This document shows positions 1-10,222 of a stretch of 64,000 nt of DNA, in pieces; position 1 is the first letter of the stretch; each line of letters opens with the position of its first letter. The DNA comes from Tethya wilhelma (Eukaryota; Porifera; Demospongiae; Tethyida; Tethyidae). Position numbers and translations under genes: made by a program. Where the stretch lies: assembly GCA_964030475.1 (NCBI GenBank), contig CAXIPT010000002.1:144138-208137 (forward strand), in the 5' to 3' direction. Under the pieces are notes generated by a model. That model was given only the letters and a program-made list of their open reading frames with translations. It did not search any database and was not told where the DNA came from.

Positions 1-150
1 AGTAGAGCGCTTCCTTACCTAACTGCACAGCAAGTCTAAAGCTCATAGCTCAAACGCTATAGCTTAAAATAAAAAAAATGCGAAAAATCGCAGATTACGC
101 GATCGTTGAATACGCGCGTGCGGATAAATCCGTCTACCGGCCCTAAAGAG
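1..150. mobile_element. Terminal part of a TTAA-flanked DNA element (window-edge truncated)
   Basis: The segment ends with GGCCCTAAAGAG followed by TTAA at 151-154. Its reverse complement matches the left end of the element starting at 4689 over about 140 bases, including the CTCTTTAGGGCC terminus and the GCGATTTTTCGCAT-like subterminal motif. TTAA target sites are typical of piggyBac and Kolobok superfamilies. The rest of the copy lies outside the window. No coding sequence is present. Confidence 0.75.
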
Positions 151-154
151 TTAA

Positions 155-525
155 TGCATTTCTTTTTAGCCACTGCATGACCCCAGTATGTACTAATGCC
201 TTTCTTTTTAGTTTTACCTTTTTCCGTGTGTTTTCTCCCACCCGCTGACCCTGGTATGTTTTAATACCTTTCTTTTTAGTTATACCTGGCCCATGCGCTG
301 GTTTTTACCTTTCTCCGTGTGTTTTCTCCCACCCACCCACCAACTCCAGTATGTTTTAATGCCTTTCTTTTTAGCCACTGACCCCAGTATGTACTAATGC
401 CTTTCTTTTTAGTTTTACCTTTTTCTGTGTGTTTTCTCCCACCCGCCGACCCTGGTATGTTTTAATACCTTTCTTTTTAGTTATACCTGGCCCATGCCCT
501 AGTTTTTACCTTTCTCCGTGTGTTT
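155..525. repeat. Tandem dimer, ~200-bp unit
   Basis: Two units about 201 bases apart begin at the shared string CCCCAGTATGTACTAATGCC (181 and 382). Each unit contains several pyrimidine-rich CTTTCTTTTTAG stretches that look like splice acceptors but have no exon beside them. Copy 2 differs by a few substitutions. No gene is apparent. Confidence 0.85.
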
Positions 526-751
526 AAGCAAAACATTTTTTGTAACTTACTTTTGATCTTCTTACTAAGTGATTTTATTTTTTGCAATTTTTCACATGTG
601 CATAATTAAATTTGCTTATACTAATACGGCATGGCGCCGGCTAATACTGGCAATGACGTCATTTTCAGACAACCAATCAGATTAATCTTAGAAAACTACT
701 GCGGCACTGTTGGCTGGTGGTGCTACAGGCATTGAAAGACGTTTTCCTCTT

Positions 752-1252
752 ACATACTATGACCTTTAGCGCTATTGTTTAGACGACGCGTCTAAGCACT
801 GAACTCTGAACTTTCTGCACAAATAGGTAAAGTACCTCTCTACTAAAATACAAAGTTTGGAAGCGATCACGATAGTGAGGCATTTTTTCTACAGCCTTTC
901 AAAGGCCAAGCTTCAAAGTTGCTACGTAAGTGCAGGGATAGTTAGGCTATATAGCTATAGCATCACTTTTGTGAGTGTCGCTGCCTAGCTACAAAAAAAG
1001 CCTAAGACGGCGAAAATTTATTTAGCGTATTCGACGATCAGACCCTTCCGTACTTTGGCCCTTTTTTACAGCTAAAAGCACTACTAGAGCAGCGAGGCTT
1101 GCATCATAATTAGTATAAAAGTTGCTCAGCTGCTTCATAAAAGAAACAGGGTCCAAACTGTTTTTGTAAAGAAAATATTAAAATAATGCGTAGCCACTCA
1201 AAATTTTTAATTAATTTCGAATTTAATCGCGCGTGTAATCGGTTAAGGCAAT
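752..1252. mobile_element. TTAA-type non-autonomous element, left arm copy
   Basis: The copy ends at 1252 with CGCGCGTGTAATCGG next to TTAA (1253-1256). It carries the internal motif shared by several elements in the window (AGGTAA..CTCTACTAAAATA near 826-850, and GTGCAGGGATAGTTAGGCTA near 930). The outer left end was not resolved. Non-coding. Confidence 0.6.
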
Positions 1253-1860
1253 AATAGTAGCAAAATAGGTAGGATATTGAAAAATTCATAATGTTGTTAA
1301 GGTTTGCTTTCTAGGCACAAAAGCATTGTTAGGTGGACTAACTTCAATTTTAGCCATTTATGGTGTCACGTGATTAAAGTGGGCGGGGCTGCACGGACCT
1401 TGCGTGTTTCTGAAAATGTGCTACGATAAATAATTAGCCACGCCAACCAAATTTTGACACAAAATTTTTTTGGAAGTAAAGTTTCCCATTCTGCCTGGAA
1501 CTGCTTGCATTGAGCAGAGAAATGCTTAAAAAGCCTCAAATTCTAATAAATGCACACCGGATTAAGTATGCAAAACTAGAATATCTCTACAGCTAATTAC
1601 CCCACACCAAGTTGCCACCCACCAATACATTTCCCAACATTAGGTCATCTCCCAAAAAAATTTTGGGGGTGTGGCTAATTAATTATCGTACCGCATTTTT
1701 AAATGTACATCAATTTGGACCAGCCCCGCCCCCTAAATCACGTGATGCTCTCAAAATTGGTGAATGTAAAAAAACTGCAGTGAAAAATATTCATACTAAG
1801 TTTGAAAGCTTAGAATTAAACCAGTAAACCAAATTTTTACATAGCTACTACCTGCCTTAA

Positions 1861-2539
1861 CTGACCTGAGAATTACGTCATACCGCAAAGAATAAAATTC
1901 AAATTTCAAGAGCAACGCATTATTTTTGTATTCTTTTACAAAGACAGTTTGTTCAAGAGCAACGCATTATTTTTGTATTCTTTTACAAAGACAGTTTGGA
2001 CTCTGTTTCTTTTATGATACAACTAAGCAACTTTTATGCTAACTATGATGCAAGCCTCGCTGCTCTAGTGTAGCTTTAAGCTGTATAAAAGAGCCAAAGT
2101 ATGGAAAGGTCTAATCTCGAATGCACTAAAAAGTTTTTAGCGTCTTGCTTTTTTTGTAGGTAGGCAGCAACGCTTACAAAAGCGATGCTATGGCTATATA
2201 GCCTAACTATCCCTACACCTACGTAGCAACTTTGAAGCTTGTCCTTTAGAAGGTTGTAGAGAAAACGTCAATCTAAACATCACAATCGTGATCGCGTCGA
2301 TCGTGACCTCTAGTCGTTTAGCTACAGCTACAGCCACACCCCTTCAAGATTTGCAACTCAAACTTTGTATTTTGGTAGAGAGGCACTTTACCTATTTGTG
2401 CAGGAAGTTCAGAGTTCAGTGCTTAGATGTTTTGTCTAAACAATAGTGCTAAGGTCATAGTACGCAAAAGTGCGTACTTTGCATTTAAAAAAAAATGAAT
2501 TTTTCAGCACACACAAGTGCGTACTTCGCGGGTAATCGG
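1861..2539. mobile_element. TTAA-flanked non-autonomous element (~680 bp)
   Basis: TTAA is present at both sides (1857-1860 and 2540-2543). The right terminus read inward is CCGATTACCCGCG, matching the terminus of the arm copy at 1252. The left terminus CTGACCTGAG has diverged. A 47-bp tandem duplication (1905-1951 and 1952-1998) lies inside. It contains no transposase, so mobilisation would need an enzyme from elsewhere. Confidence 0.6.
1905..1998. repeat. Exact 47-bp tandem duplication
   Basis: The unit starting TTCAAGAGCAACGCATTATT occurs twice in a row with no difference. The mirrored arm of the palindrome has only one copy, so the duplication happened after the two arms formed. Confidence 0.9.
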
Positions 2540-2543
2540 TTAA

Positions 2544-4006
2544 GTTCTCTTATCAAATGCACACACACACACACACACATAGAAGCACAGGTAAATCTTG
2601 GAGGTTGCTGTAGAGTCAAGTTCTCTATAAATGCATACTCACACACCCACACAGGTACTATCGTGGAGATTGCTATAGAATTTAAGGCTGTAATACAGGT
2701 TCTTTGAACAAGTAGCTACAAAAATAGGTAAATCTTGAAGATTAATTGCATGGAGGCTGCTTTTAGAATTTATTATGGTGTTATATTTCTTATCAATAAA
2801 TGCAGTTGGAATGAGAATCTATGTCTGTTAATATTGAAGTTCTCTGAACAAACTATACACACAAGGGTTCACTGGAAGTGATGCGACCTTGATCTAAAAT
2901 GCTACTTTTTCTCTGGGCTGTGGAAAATGCAGGCCACGAAAAGAGTGCCTAGACAGCTAGCTTAGATAGCGCTAGCCTAGGATAGAATCACAGGCGCTAC
3001 AAGTATGGCTGACTGTTTTTGAGATCGCTAACAAGGCTTACCAGTGCCACCTGTATCCGACAAAGAAGCGCAATAGAGCAGCCAATCTTCTATAAAAGAA
3101 GCGTAGTAAGGAGAGAACTTTTGCTTTTAGGAGCCTGTTTCTCTGTCGCTGTACACGAAACACAGCTCCTCAGATAATGTGTTTCTTTGCCAGCTGATTG
3201 TAAAAATGGCGCGTGGAAGTCGGAAATTCGGAAAGGCTCGTCTGTGACGTCACGTAACTGAGTAAATGAGCTGGCCAAATTGCAAAGAGCAGCAGTGAAT
3301 GCATGCATGGTTAACCTTTCACTGCCCAGTTATTATGCCTATACTTGCATGCATCTACAGGAAACATCAGTATACTTCGTACACAAGTAAGGAGCGTGGC
3401 GAGCGAAGCGAGCCACACTCCTTGTATATATATATATAAGGATCATGAAGTTTGTGCACAAATCCATAATATTATATGCATGCGCACATGATCTATTAGC
3501 TACCTTAGTAAAGCAAGACACTAATCCCCACATATCCTCAAAATGTGAGACTTTTCCTCATTATTAATCTCACAAAGAGTTCCTACATGTATAAATATAT
3601 ACACTATACATTCACCATGACTCTTTACAATCATGGTACCGGAACTGATCTCATCACCAACATATAGATAGGTTGACCTATCTTGGTCTGGTCTGGTAGC
3701 AAGTTGATAGCACATCCACTGTTGATGATGGACAGCAACACTTAGAGGAAGATTATTGAAACAGGAGGATGTAAATCTTTTCATCTGGGCATTTTTTGAC
3801 TCATACCTCATGCACTATTGGTTTATCAATGGTCCAAATCTGCATAACATACAAGCAACTTTACTATAAACAGAATTGTGATTGATACATGCTTGCATAT
3901 AAATAAATATAATTGTATATATTTGTGCACAGGCATGCAGTGTATGAACTTACAACTCAGGTAGGTTAAGGAACGTTTACCAAAAATGGCCAAAATTAGT
4001 ATTAAA
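2544..4006. other. Intergenic, no supported gene
   Basis: AT-rich sequence with short simple repeats: a (CA)n run near 2558-2579, CACACA tracts near 2640-2655 and an (AT)n run near 3424-3438. Open frames here (for example 3521-3811 on the minus strand) are short, show no recognisable domain and have no splice context, so they are left out. Confidence 0.6.
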
Positions 4007-4663
4007 AAGTAAAAAAAACATTGGAAATGTAATGAGACACAAGAATGGCTGAATCATAAAAAGAACGCAAACAAGATGGAATGGCTGTTAGAGTGTGTGC
4101 AGAATCAATCTCCTTATTGAGTCTCTCATTTTGCCCACAGGAAGAATTCCTTACACACTCTAACAGCCATTCCATCTTGTTTGCGTTCTTTTTACGATTT
4201 AGCCATTCCTGTGTCTCATTACATTTCCAATGTTTTTTTTACTTGTTTGTTTTCATTTTTCCATATTTCTACAAATTACTGACATTTGAGTTGGTGTGCG
4301 TAGCAGGCTACTGAGCTAGTAGTCTGGCAAGCAAGCCAGTGGCGGGCTGCTGAGCTGGTACTGAAGTCACAAGTTGTGTAGCCTGAAGTGAAACACACAT
4401 CTTAAGAAGAGCAACCAGGTATCACAAAATAGTTCCTGAGTTCCAGGCAACTTCAGTGCATTTAATTCTAAATAACGCACACTTTTGTGTGTGGAAAGGG
4501 TTGTCAATTCAAATTTTATAGAATTATGCATGAGTATAGATATTAATGGCGGCCATATGGAGGAGGCGCTTTTCCCCTTGTATCTAGCTACTCAATGAGA
4601 GGCGCTAAAAACCGATAGCAAAAGCGACTGTACCGGAATAATAAACCAAGTTTGTTCAAGAAT
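4007..4663. mobile_element. Dispersed hairpin repeat R, copy 1
   Basis: Positions 4007-4244 form a long hairpin: the arm starting AAGTAAAAAAAACATTGGAA is answered by its complement ending ACTTG at 4245, around a loop near 4105-4140. The body that follows (CTACTGAGCTAGTAGTC, then GGCGCTTTTCCCCTTG) recurs near 10680, 13430 (reversed), 25370, 31180 (reversed), 43500 and 48050 (reversed). The copy breaks off at 4663, where a second R copy begins inside its own hairpin loop. Non-coding. Confidence 0.8.
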
Positions 4664-6055
4664 TTCTTCCTGTATGGGCTGCATTTAACTCTTTAGGGCC
4701 GACAGCGCCAAAAGTCGCACGCGCGTATTCTAAGATCGCATAATCTGCGATTTTCGCATTTATTATTTTATAGGGATAGCATTTGAGCTATGGCCTTTAG
4801 ACTTGCTATGCAGTCAGGTAAGATAGCGCTCTACTAAAATACTAAGTTAGAGTCAGGTCTCATTAGTAGGCGGAGAGATATAGGCTTCAAAGTTCAAAGG
4901 TCGCGATCGCGGTAAAGATCGAGACCGTCAGTTTAAACTCACGTTTTTTTCTTAGTGCTTTGCAGGGGAAGCTTGACGCTAGCTATGGAGGTGCAGTGGG
5001 GCTTAATCTATACCTGCATGCAAGCACTTTTGCAGTCCTGCTCTTTAAGCTAGAAAAAAAGCCAAAAATATGCAGGTAATTTGGCGAACTTTGACCGCTT
5101 TTGTTTTTGCAAGCTTTTGAAGTTAATAAAAGCAAGCCAAGAATAGAACTGATATAGCTATGCCTTAGTACAATCATAGCTAAGATGAACTAGCTACAAG
5201 CATAGATAATGTAGGGCTAATGGATATGAAACGGATAAAATCCACGGACAGTTTACGGAGAATCGCTGAAGTAGGGATTGTCCCGCGCACAATTTTGCGC
5301 GCATGCTGTCGCACGTGATCATTGACGTCTAGATTTGCGGTGGATATCCCCCGGATTCGAGAGATATTCTGCTGGTCTTTTGCTAGCAACTAATAGGATT
5401 GTGCAATAAAGCACAGAGGAAGACTGAGGTGGACCAAGGTAACTATTTAACAATGCAATTTGTATTTGTAAGCAATTCTTTAACTAGCAAATTTCCAGTT
5501 TTGTCACCTAGGTCATTTTGATAATGGTGCTATAGCGCTATTTGTGTAGGGTTTTTGTTCTAAGTATGGGATACAAACTGACCAATATTGTTAACTATAT
5601 GGTCTCAGGAACTGGGCCAGGCTCCAAGTTGATAAGCTTAGGGTTTCAATTTGTTAAAATAGTATGCAGTATCTGTGCTCTGATTTGGTTTCGATATGTT
5701 CGGTTTGTGTAGGGATGGTTTTTAACCTAAATTCGTTAGAGCATATTGCAGAGGTTAAATGTGTTGTATATATGTTTCGGGGTACCTGGGTAGTGTGGTC
5801 TTTTAACTACTTTTGTAGTGTGTAATTGCTAAGCCATTTGTACTAAATTAGCACATTTCGTGAAAATGTGTGCATACACTCATACAAGATTTATTGTTCT
5901 CTTGAAGATGGGTAGAGCTGGAAAGAAACGGCAGAAATCTGCTCGGTCCCATTTTGATAGACACAAGAACGATGAACGCCGTCGTCAACAAAGGAAGAGA
6001 GAACAAGCCAAAGCCAACAAGGAGAACGAAGTTAAGATGGATAGTGTGAGGTGAG

Positions 6056-6345
6056 CAAAGTGACCAAGGAGAATGGAGTTGTGACCAAGGACAGCGGAGC
6101 GACCAAGGACAATGGAGTGACCCAGGACAGCGGAGTCGTGACCAAGGACAGCAGAGCGACCAAGGACAGTGGAGTGACCCAGGACAGCAGAGCGACCAAA
6201 GACAGTGGAGTGACCCAGGACAGCAGAGCGACCAAGGACAGTGGAGTGACCCAGGACAGCAGAGCGACCAAGGACAGCGGAGCGACCAAAGACAGTGGAG
6301 TGACCCAGGACAGCGGAGTCGTGACCAAGGAGAGTGCGTCAGCTC
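6056..6345 (+). repeat. 36-bp minisatellite inside the P1 transposase gene
   Basis: The array alternates two ~18-bp half units, GTGACCCAGGACAGCAGA-like and GCGACCAAGGACAGTGGA-like. Because unit lengths are multiples of three it stays open on the plus strand (VTQDSRATKDSG repeats) and in two minus-strand frames (Pro/Trp/Ser/Leu-rich). It begins directly after a possible splice donor (GAG|GTGAGC at 6051), so it may be intronic or an expanded linker. The long minus-strand frames are by-products of the repeat. Confidence 0.8.
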
Positions 6346-7829
6346 TTGAACTACCACCAAACTGGCAACAAACTTCCTCCACTCAGTACTGTAAGATATA
6401 GAGTGTGGATCCAATGGCCTTTTTCAGGTGACTCGATCTGTTGTCATCAACTCGGATTACACATGGAATGTGTATGTTGGTGAGAAACCTGTTCCTAAAA
6501 CGCGCAATGCTCTGGCGAAATTTAACGATTTCACAGTGTCTATCAATCAGAATCTTTCGAGCATAATTGCAGGAGTAGATAAGGCTGTCCTTTGTCCTGG
6601 CAACCCAGATGAGAAATTTGTTGCCATTTGCCAACAGAGAGGAGGATCGATGAAAGGATCAAGAGGTTTTGGTGATACAGTTGCAGCCATAGACCACTCC
6701 CCAGTCATTGACTCCAATGGTCATGTCTGCCAGAGCACAGTGAGATGGATAGATTGTGAGGTACTCTGTGAATGCACTGGACAATACCCTGTTCGTTGTG
6801 CATGTTGTCAAAGCTTCAGAGCAACACTTCGTACATCAGTCTCTCGTGAAAAGAACAGAACTGTAGTCATCAAGCAGTTCTACCCGGTATTGTGCTCTCA
6901 CCTCTACCCAAAAAGATGAAAGGATGAAGAATCTACACCTTTCCCTCAAGACCGCAAACCAGAGAGTAACGCGTTTACAAGCAAAAGTTGACAAGCTGAT
7001 TGAGAAGGAAGCTGTTAGTTTGCAGCATAGGGATCACCTTGACATCTCAAAGCTTGTTACAGAAATGAATCCACTTGTTGAAGAGAAATTCTCACCAGAT
7101 TCACCTCAGCGCATTTTCTGGGATCAACAGCGGAAGTTCAATGATCTGGCCGACAAACGACAGATGCGATGGCACCCCCTCATTATTCGTTTCGCCCTAA
7201 CCTCAAGTACCTTTCTACTTCAGCCTACCATGCAGTGCGTGAGAGTGGGATAATCCATCTTCCCTCCGAACGTACACTTTCGGACTATACCCATTGGACA
7301 TCACCATCCACAGGTATACAGTTGGACTTCATCGAGCAGTTCCAGTCCTTGCTGAAGAAGGAAGTTCCAAGCGGACAGTTCCACTGTGCTGTTTCTATGG
7401 ATGAGATGAAACTGAAACAAGGGCTTGTCTTCAACAAGCATACAGGTACCATCTCTGGCTTTGTTGATCTCAGCAGTGTTAACCGTGACATTGAGTTGGC
7501 CATCAATGGCAATGAAGAAGAGTCGCAAGCAGACAAGCTAGCTGAGCAGGTGTTTGTATTCATGGCAAGGGCTGTCTTCAAGCCATCTCTCGAGATGTAC
7601 GATATCCCGTCGTTTCACTTACAAGTGATGGTGCAAAGCCTAATCGCCGTTTCTATCGGCTGTGCCAGAAGCAAATCCGACAGAAAACCACTCCTTACAA
7701 GACATTCAACCCTTTTCGGGAAGGAGAGGATGTCTTTTTTGTGTGTGATGCACCACATTTATTGAAGACAGCAAGAAATTGCTTTAGCAATTCCTTTGCA
7801 CATTCTAAGAGTCGCAGGATGTAGGTATA

Positions 7830-7833
<4 letters not shown>

Positions 7834-7877
<44 letters not shown>
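7834..7877. repeat. (GT)n microsatellite in a P1 intron
   Basis: A pure GT run of about 44 bases lies between the SRRM exon end (7822) and the exon beginning near 7913. Confidence 0.9.
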
Positions 7878-7878
<1 letters not shown>

Positions 7879-8989
7879 AGGTATTATGTATGTAATTGTG
7901 CTTTTTTCTGTAGAGAAATGGACAATCCATTAGCTGGAAATGGATTGAGCGTCTCTTTCTCACAGAAACTACTACTTCTGAGTCAACCCCTGGTGTTCGA
8001 ATGTGCCACAAACTAACAAGGGATCATGTTTGGCTGAATTCCTATACCAGGATGAGAGTCAACCTAGTTACTCAAGTAAGCAAGCATTGTTGTGATGCTT
8101 GAAACAATAGTGTTTTTTCAAAATGTACATCCTAAATGTAAGTCATGAGTGAATCAGTTGCCTGTGGACTGGAATTCCTTGATGATGAAGCTACCAGAGA
8201 AACACGTCTATTTATTCGCATGGTGAACACATTTTTCGATTGTCTCAACTCCAAAGGACCACTAATGGCTTAAAGGAAGCGCAATGAAAACATTGCACCC
8301 TACTCAAAACCATCAGATGAGAGGTTCAAGGTATGAAACTGCCGCACATTTCCACATTACACATTACACATTCACTTTCACTATTTTTCTGGATTTGCAG
8401 TGGCTGAAGGCAGATTTTTTAGGCTACCTATCTGCTTGGGAGAGCGAAATCGAAGCAATGCCTGGTGTTTCCAAGAAAGAAAAGCAACAAATGATGCTAA
8501 GCAGAGAGACAAGGCAAGGTCTGAGGATCACAGGTATGTACATGTGTACTTTTAGTGTCTAAAACATGCTAATATGACTAACTGAACTTTGATGTAGTGC
8601 TGTCTCTTACTGAGTTGGGGCCAAAGCTCTTGCGTCTACCAGGCATCAGCAACTTTCTGAGTGAGGTTTTCGCACAAGACCCTCTAGAGCGTTATTTTTC
8701 AAAACAACGACACCGTGGAGGGAGCAACGAGAACCCAACTGCTGCCCAGGTTCCTAATAATGCAGCCACACTTGTTCAGCAACAGTCGATGTATAAAGAC
8801 TTGAAGACGATGAATGTAGAACCTACTACTGATTTGATGCTTTCTGTTGTCTCCCAGCCACTGCCAAAAAGACCAAGAAGGAAATGTGAATCATGTGTTT
8901 AAACAATGTTTATTGCATTATCAAGAGTAATTTATTAAAATTTATTATTAGTATTATTACAAAACAATAATTATTGTATAGGTAGATAA

Positions 8990-10222
8990 TCATTCTGTCT
9001 TCTGCTTTTCTTTCAAAGCTTTCCTTGTTCCTTTTCTGTATTTTCCAGTAAAGTTCATAGTCCAGCCCTTGGCAAACGAGTGTCCACGAATGGTAACCCA
9101 CAGATCAATGATTGCTTTCAAGAGCTCAATACTGTATGCATCGTACTGAGTAGGTATGGCACTGGCAATTGATTCCCACATGTGAAGTAGAGATTCGGTA
9201 GCTAGTGCCTCTTCCATTATTGCCTTCCGTACATCAAGTCCCTCTGCAAAAGCTACATTATTGTTGTGTTGAGGTGATGCCGGACAATGATCTCAATGCC
9301 TTCTATTAGACGGTACACCTGTACAAGATAAGAGTATATAATAGACTTTCAAAGTTTGGGTATTAAACTATAATTTATATGGCCTTCTTGCATGGGCTCC
9401 TGGTACACCATACCTCATGATTAATGTTGTACAGGCCTCCACGATCAACCATTTCAGACCAAAGCCTTGTATAATCAAGGAGGTTGGCAGGCTCACCAGG
9501 CTGATCTTCTGCTTTCATCCCTGTCAATACTTTAATGAACAAATCACGTTTCACTTGTACTTTGGGGTCGTTGCATGGTCGTTTGTACTTCTTAAGTAAA
9601 TTAACTGCCACATATCCAGCCATATACCTAACAGCATTACACTCGGTTGCTGTTAGTGGCTTTATTGGTAGTGTTGAGTGGGGCCGTGCTAGTCTTGACT
9701 TGTTTCGGAGGAGTTTTTTCAACATTCTATCGACGATAAGTTGTCGACTTGGCTTGGTAGAGGTACAGAATTGGCAATGAACACATTCCATGACTGCTTC
9801 AGTTCTGGACTTCCTCGTGTCTGGTGAAATGTTGTCCATATGCTTCCCTGTGAAGCAAAAGGGAGAGTGTATTTCTTTCCAGCTACAATACACGAATAGA
9901 CTTGGGCAACTAGGGTGGTAGCAATTGATGAGATATTGCCTTGCTCCATGGTTTCAATGGCATCTAGTAATGGTCTCACTCTCTGTCCTCTTGGTGAACG
10001 TACAATAATCTCTTCTCTCTTCAGGGAAGAGACACAAGCTCAAAAAAACTCAGTAGATCCCAGACCATCCAGGAAATCCTCATCAGGTAGCTCTCTAACC
10101 AGGCATTGTTCACTCGTTACTTCCAAAATCAGTTCAGTTTCTCCATCTTCTTCAACTGTCTCTAGAATAATATTGTTTCCTACGATGCTTTCTCCACTTG
10201 AAGAATTACTCACACACTCCAT
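8990..10222 (-). pseudogene. P1 companion gene (ORF2), convergent, function unknown
   Basis: The start at 10222 (MECVSNSSSGES) gives an acidic N-terminal exon. It continues with RVRPLLDAIETMEQGNIS (~9960), a Cys-containing stretch MECVHCQFC (~9790), ECNAVRYMAGYVAVNLLKK (~9640), LLDYTRLWSEMVDRGGLY (~9450; exon end at 9413 before GTATGG), then VYRLIEGIEIIVRHHL (~9315) and LWVTIRGHSFAKGW (~9085). I recall similar proteins from cnidarians and sponges beside P-like transposases, but know no function. Frameshifts occur near 10040, 9850 and 9255. Its 3' end is 88 bases from the transposase stop, so the two genes converge. The matching start exon in P2 is at 38234-38255. Confidence 0.7.

Larger units (their letters stand above)
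752..2465. repeat. Large imperfect palindrome (arms ~800 bp)
   Basis: Left-arm sequence at 785-1170 reappears as its reverse complement at 1995-2440 with scattered mismatches: the string starting CTAGAGCAGCGAGGCTTGCA at 1084 pairs with its complement ending near 2070. The inner parts also pair: a GGGCGGGGCTG motif near 1380 with CAGCCCCGCCCC near 1722, and TTAAGGCA at 1253 with TGCCTTAA at 1853. The arms contain TTAA-type element copies facing outward from a ~600-base inner inverted repeat. No gene is seen; short open frames inside are not supported. Confidence 0.8.
5908..8902 (+). pseudogene. P-element-like transposase (P1), disabled
   Basis: The transposase cuts and joins P-type transposon ends. 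The likely start (5908) gives a very basic N-terminus (MGRAGKKRQK..., Arg/Lys rich); no THAP zinc finger is visible. Coding pieces follow in order: 6428-6890 with CACCQSFRATLR, a coiled-coil/leader segment from 6924 with RWHPLIIRFAL, then SERTLSDYTHW (7273), the acidic motif SMDEMKLKQG (7396), CDAPHLLKTARN (7748, RNase H-like core), and exons 7913-8079, 8139-8330, 8401-8532 and 8599-8902, the last with DPLERYFSKQRHRGG and a basic PKRPRRK tail. Damage: frameshifts near 7195 and 7600-7740 and an in-frame TAA near 8271. The exons align with P2 at 40.4-43.1 kb. Family assignment rests on remembered THAP9/P transposase motifs. Confidence 0.8.

Noticed and set aside
155..525. Possible CRISPR-like spaced repeats
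   Set aside because: Only two ~200-bp units with no regular short repeat/spacer pattern; animal genomic context.
3339..3811. Overlapping minus-strand frames of 64 and 96 codons
   Set aside because: No recognisable domain, repeat or splice pattern supports them.
5848..6414. 188-codon minus-strand frame rich in Pro/Trp/Ser/Leu
   Set aside because: It is the complement of the 36-bp minisatellite; repeat units that are multiples of three keep several frames open by chance.
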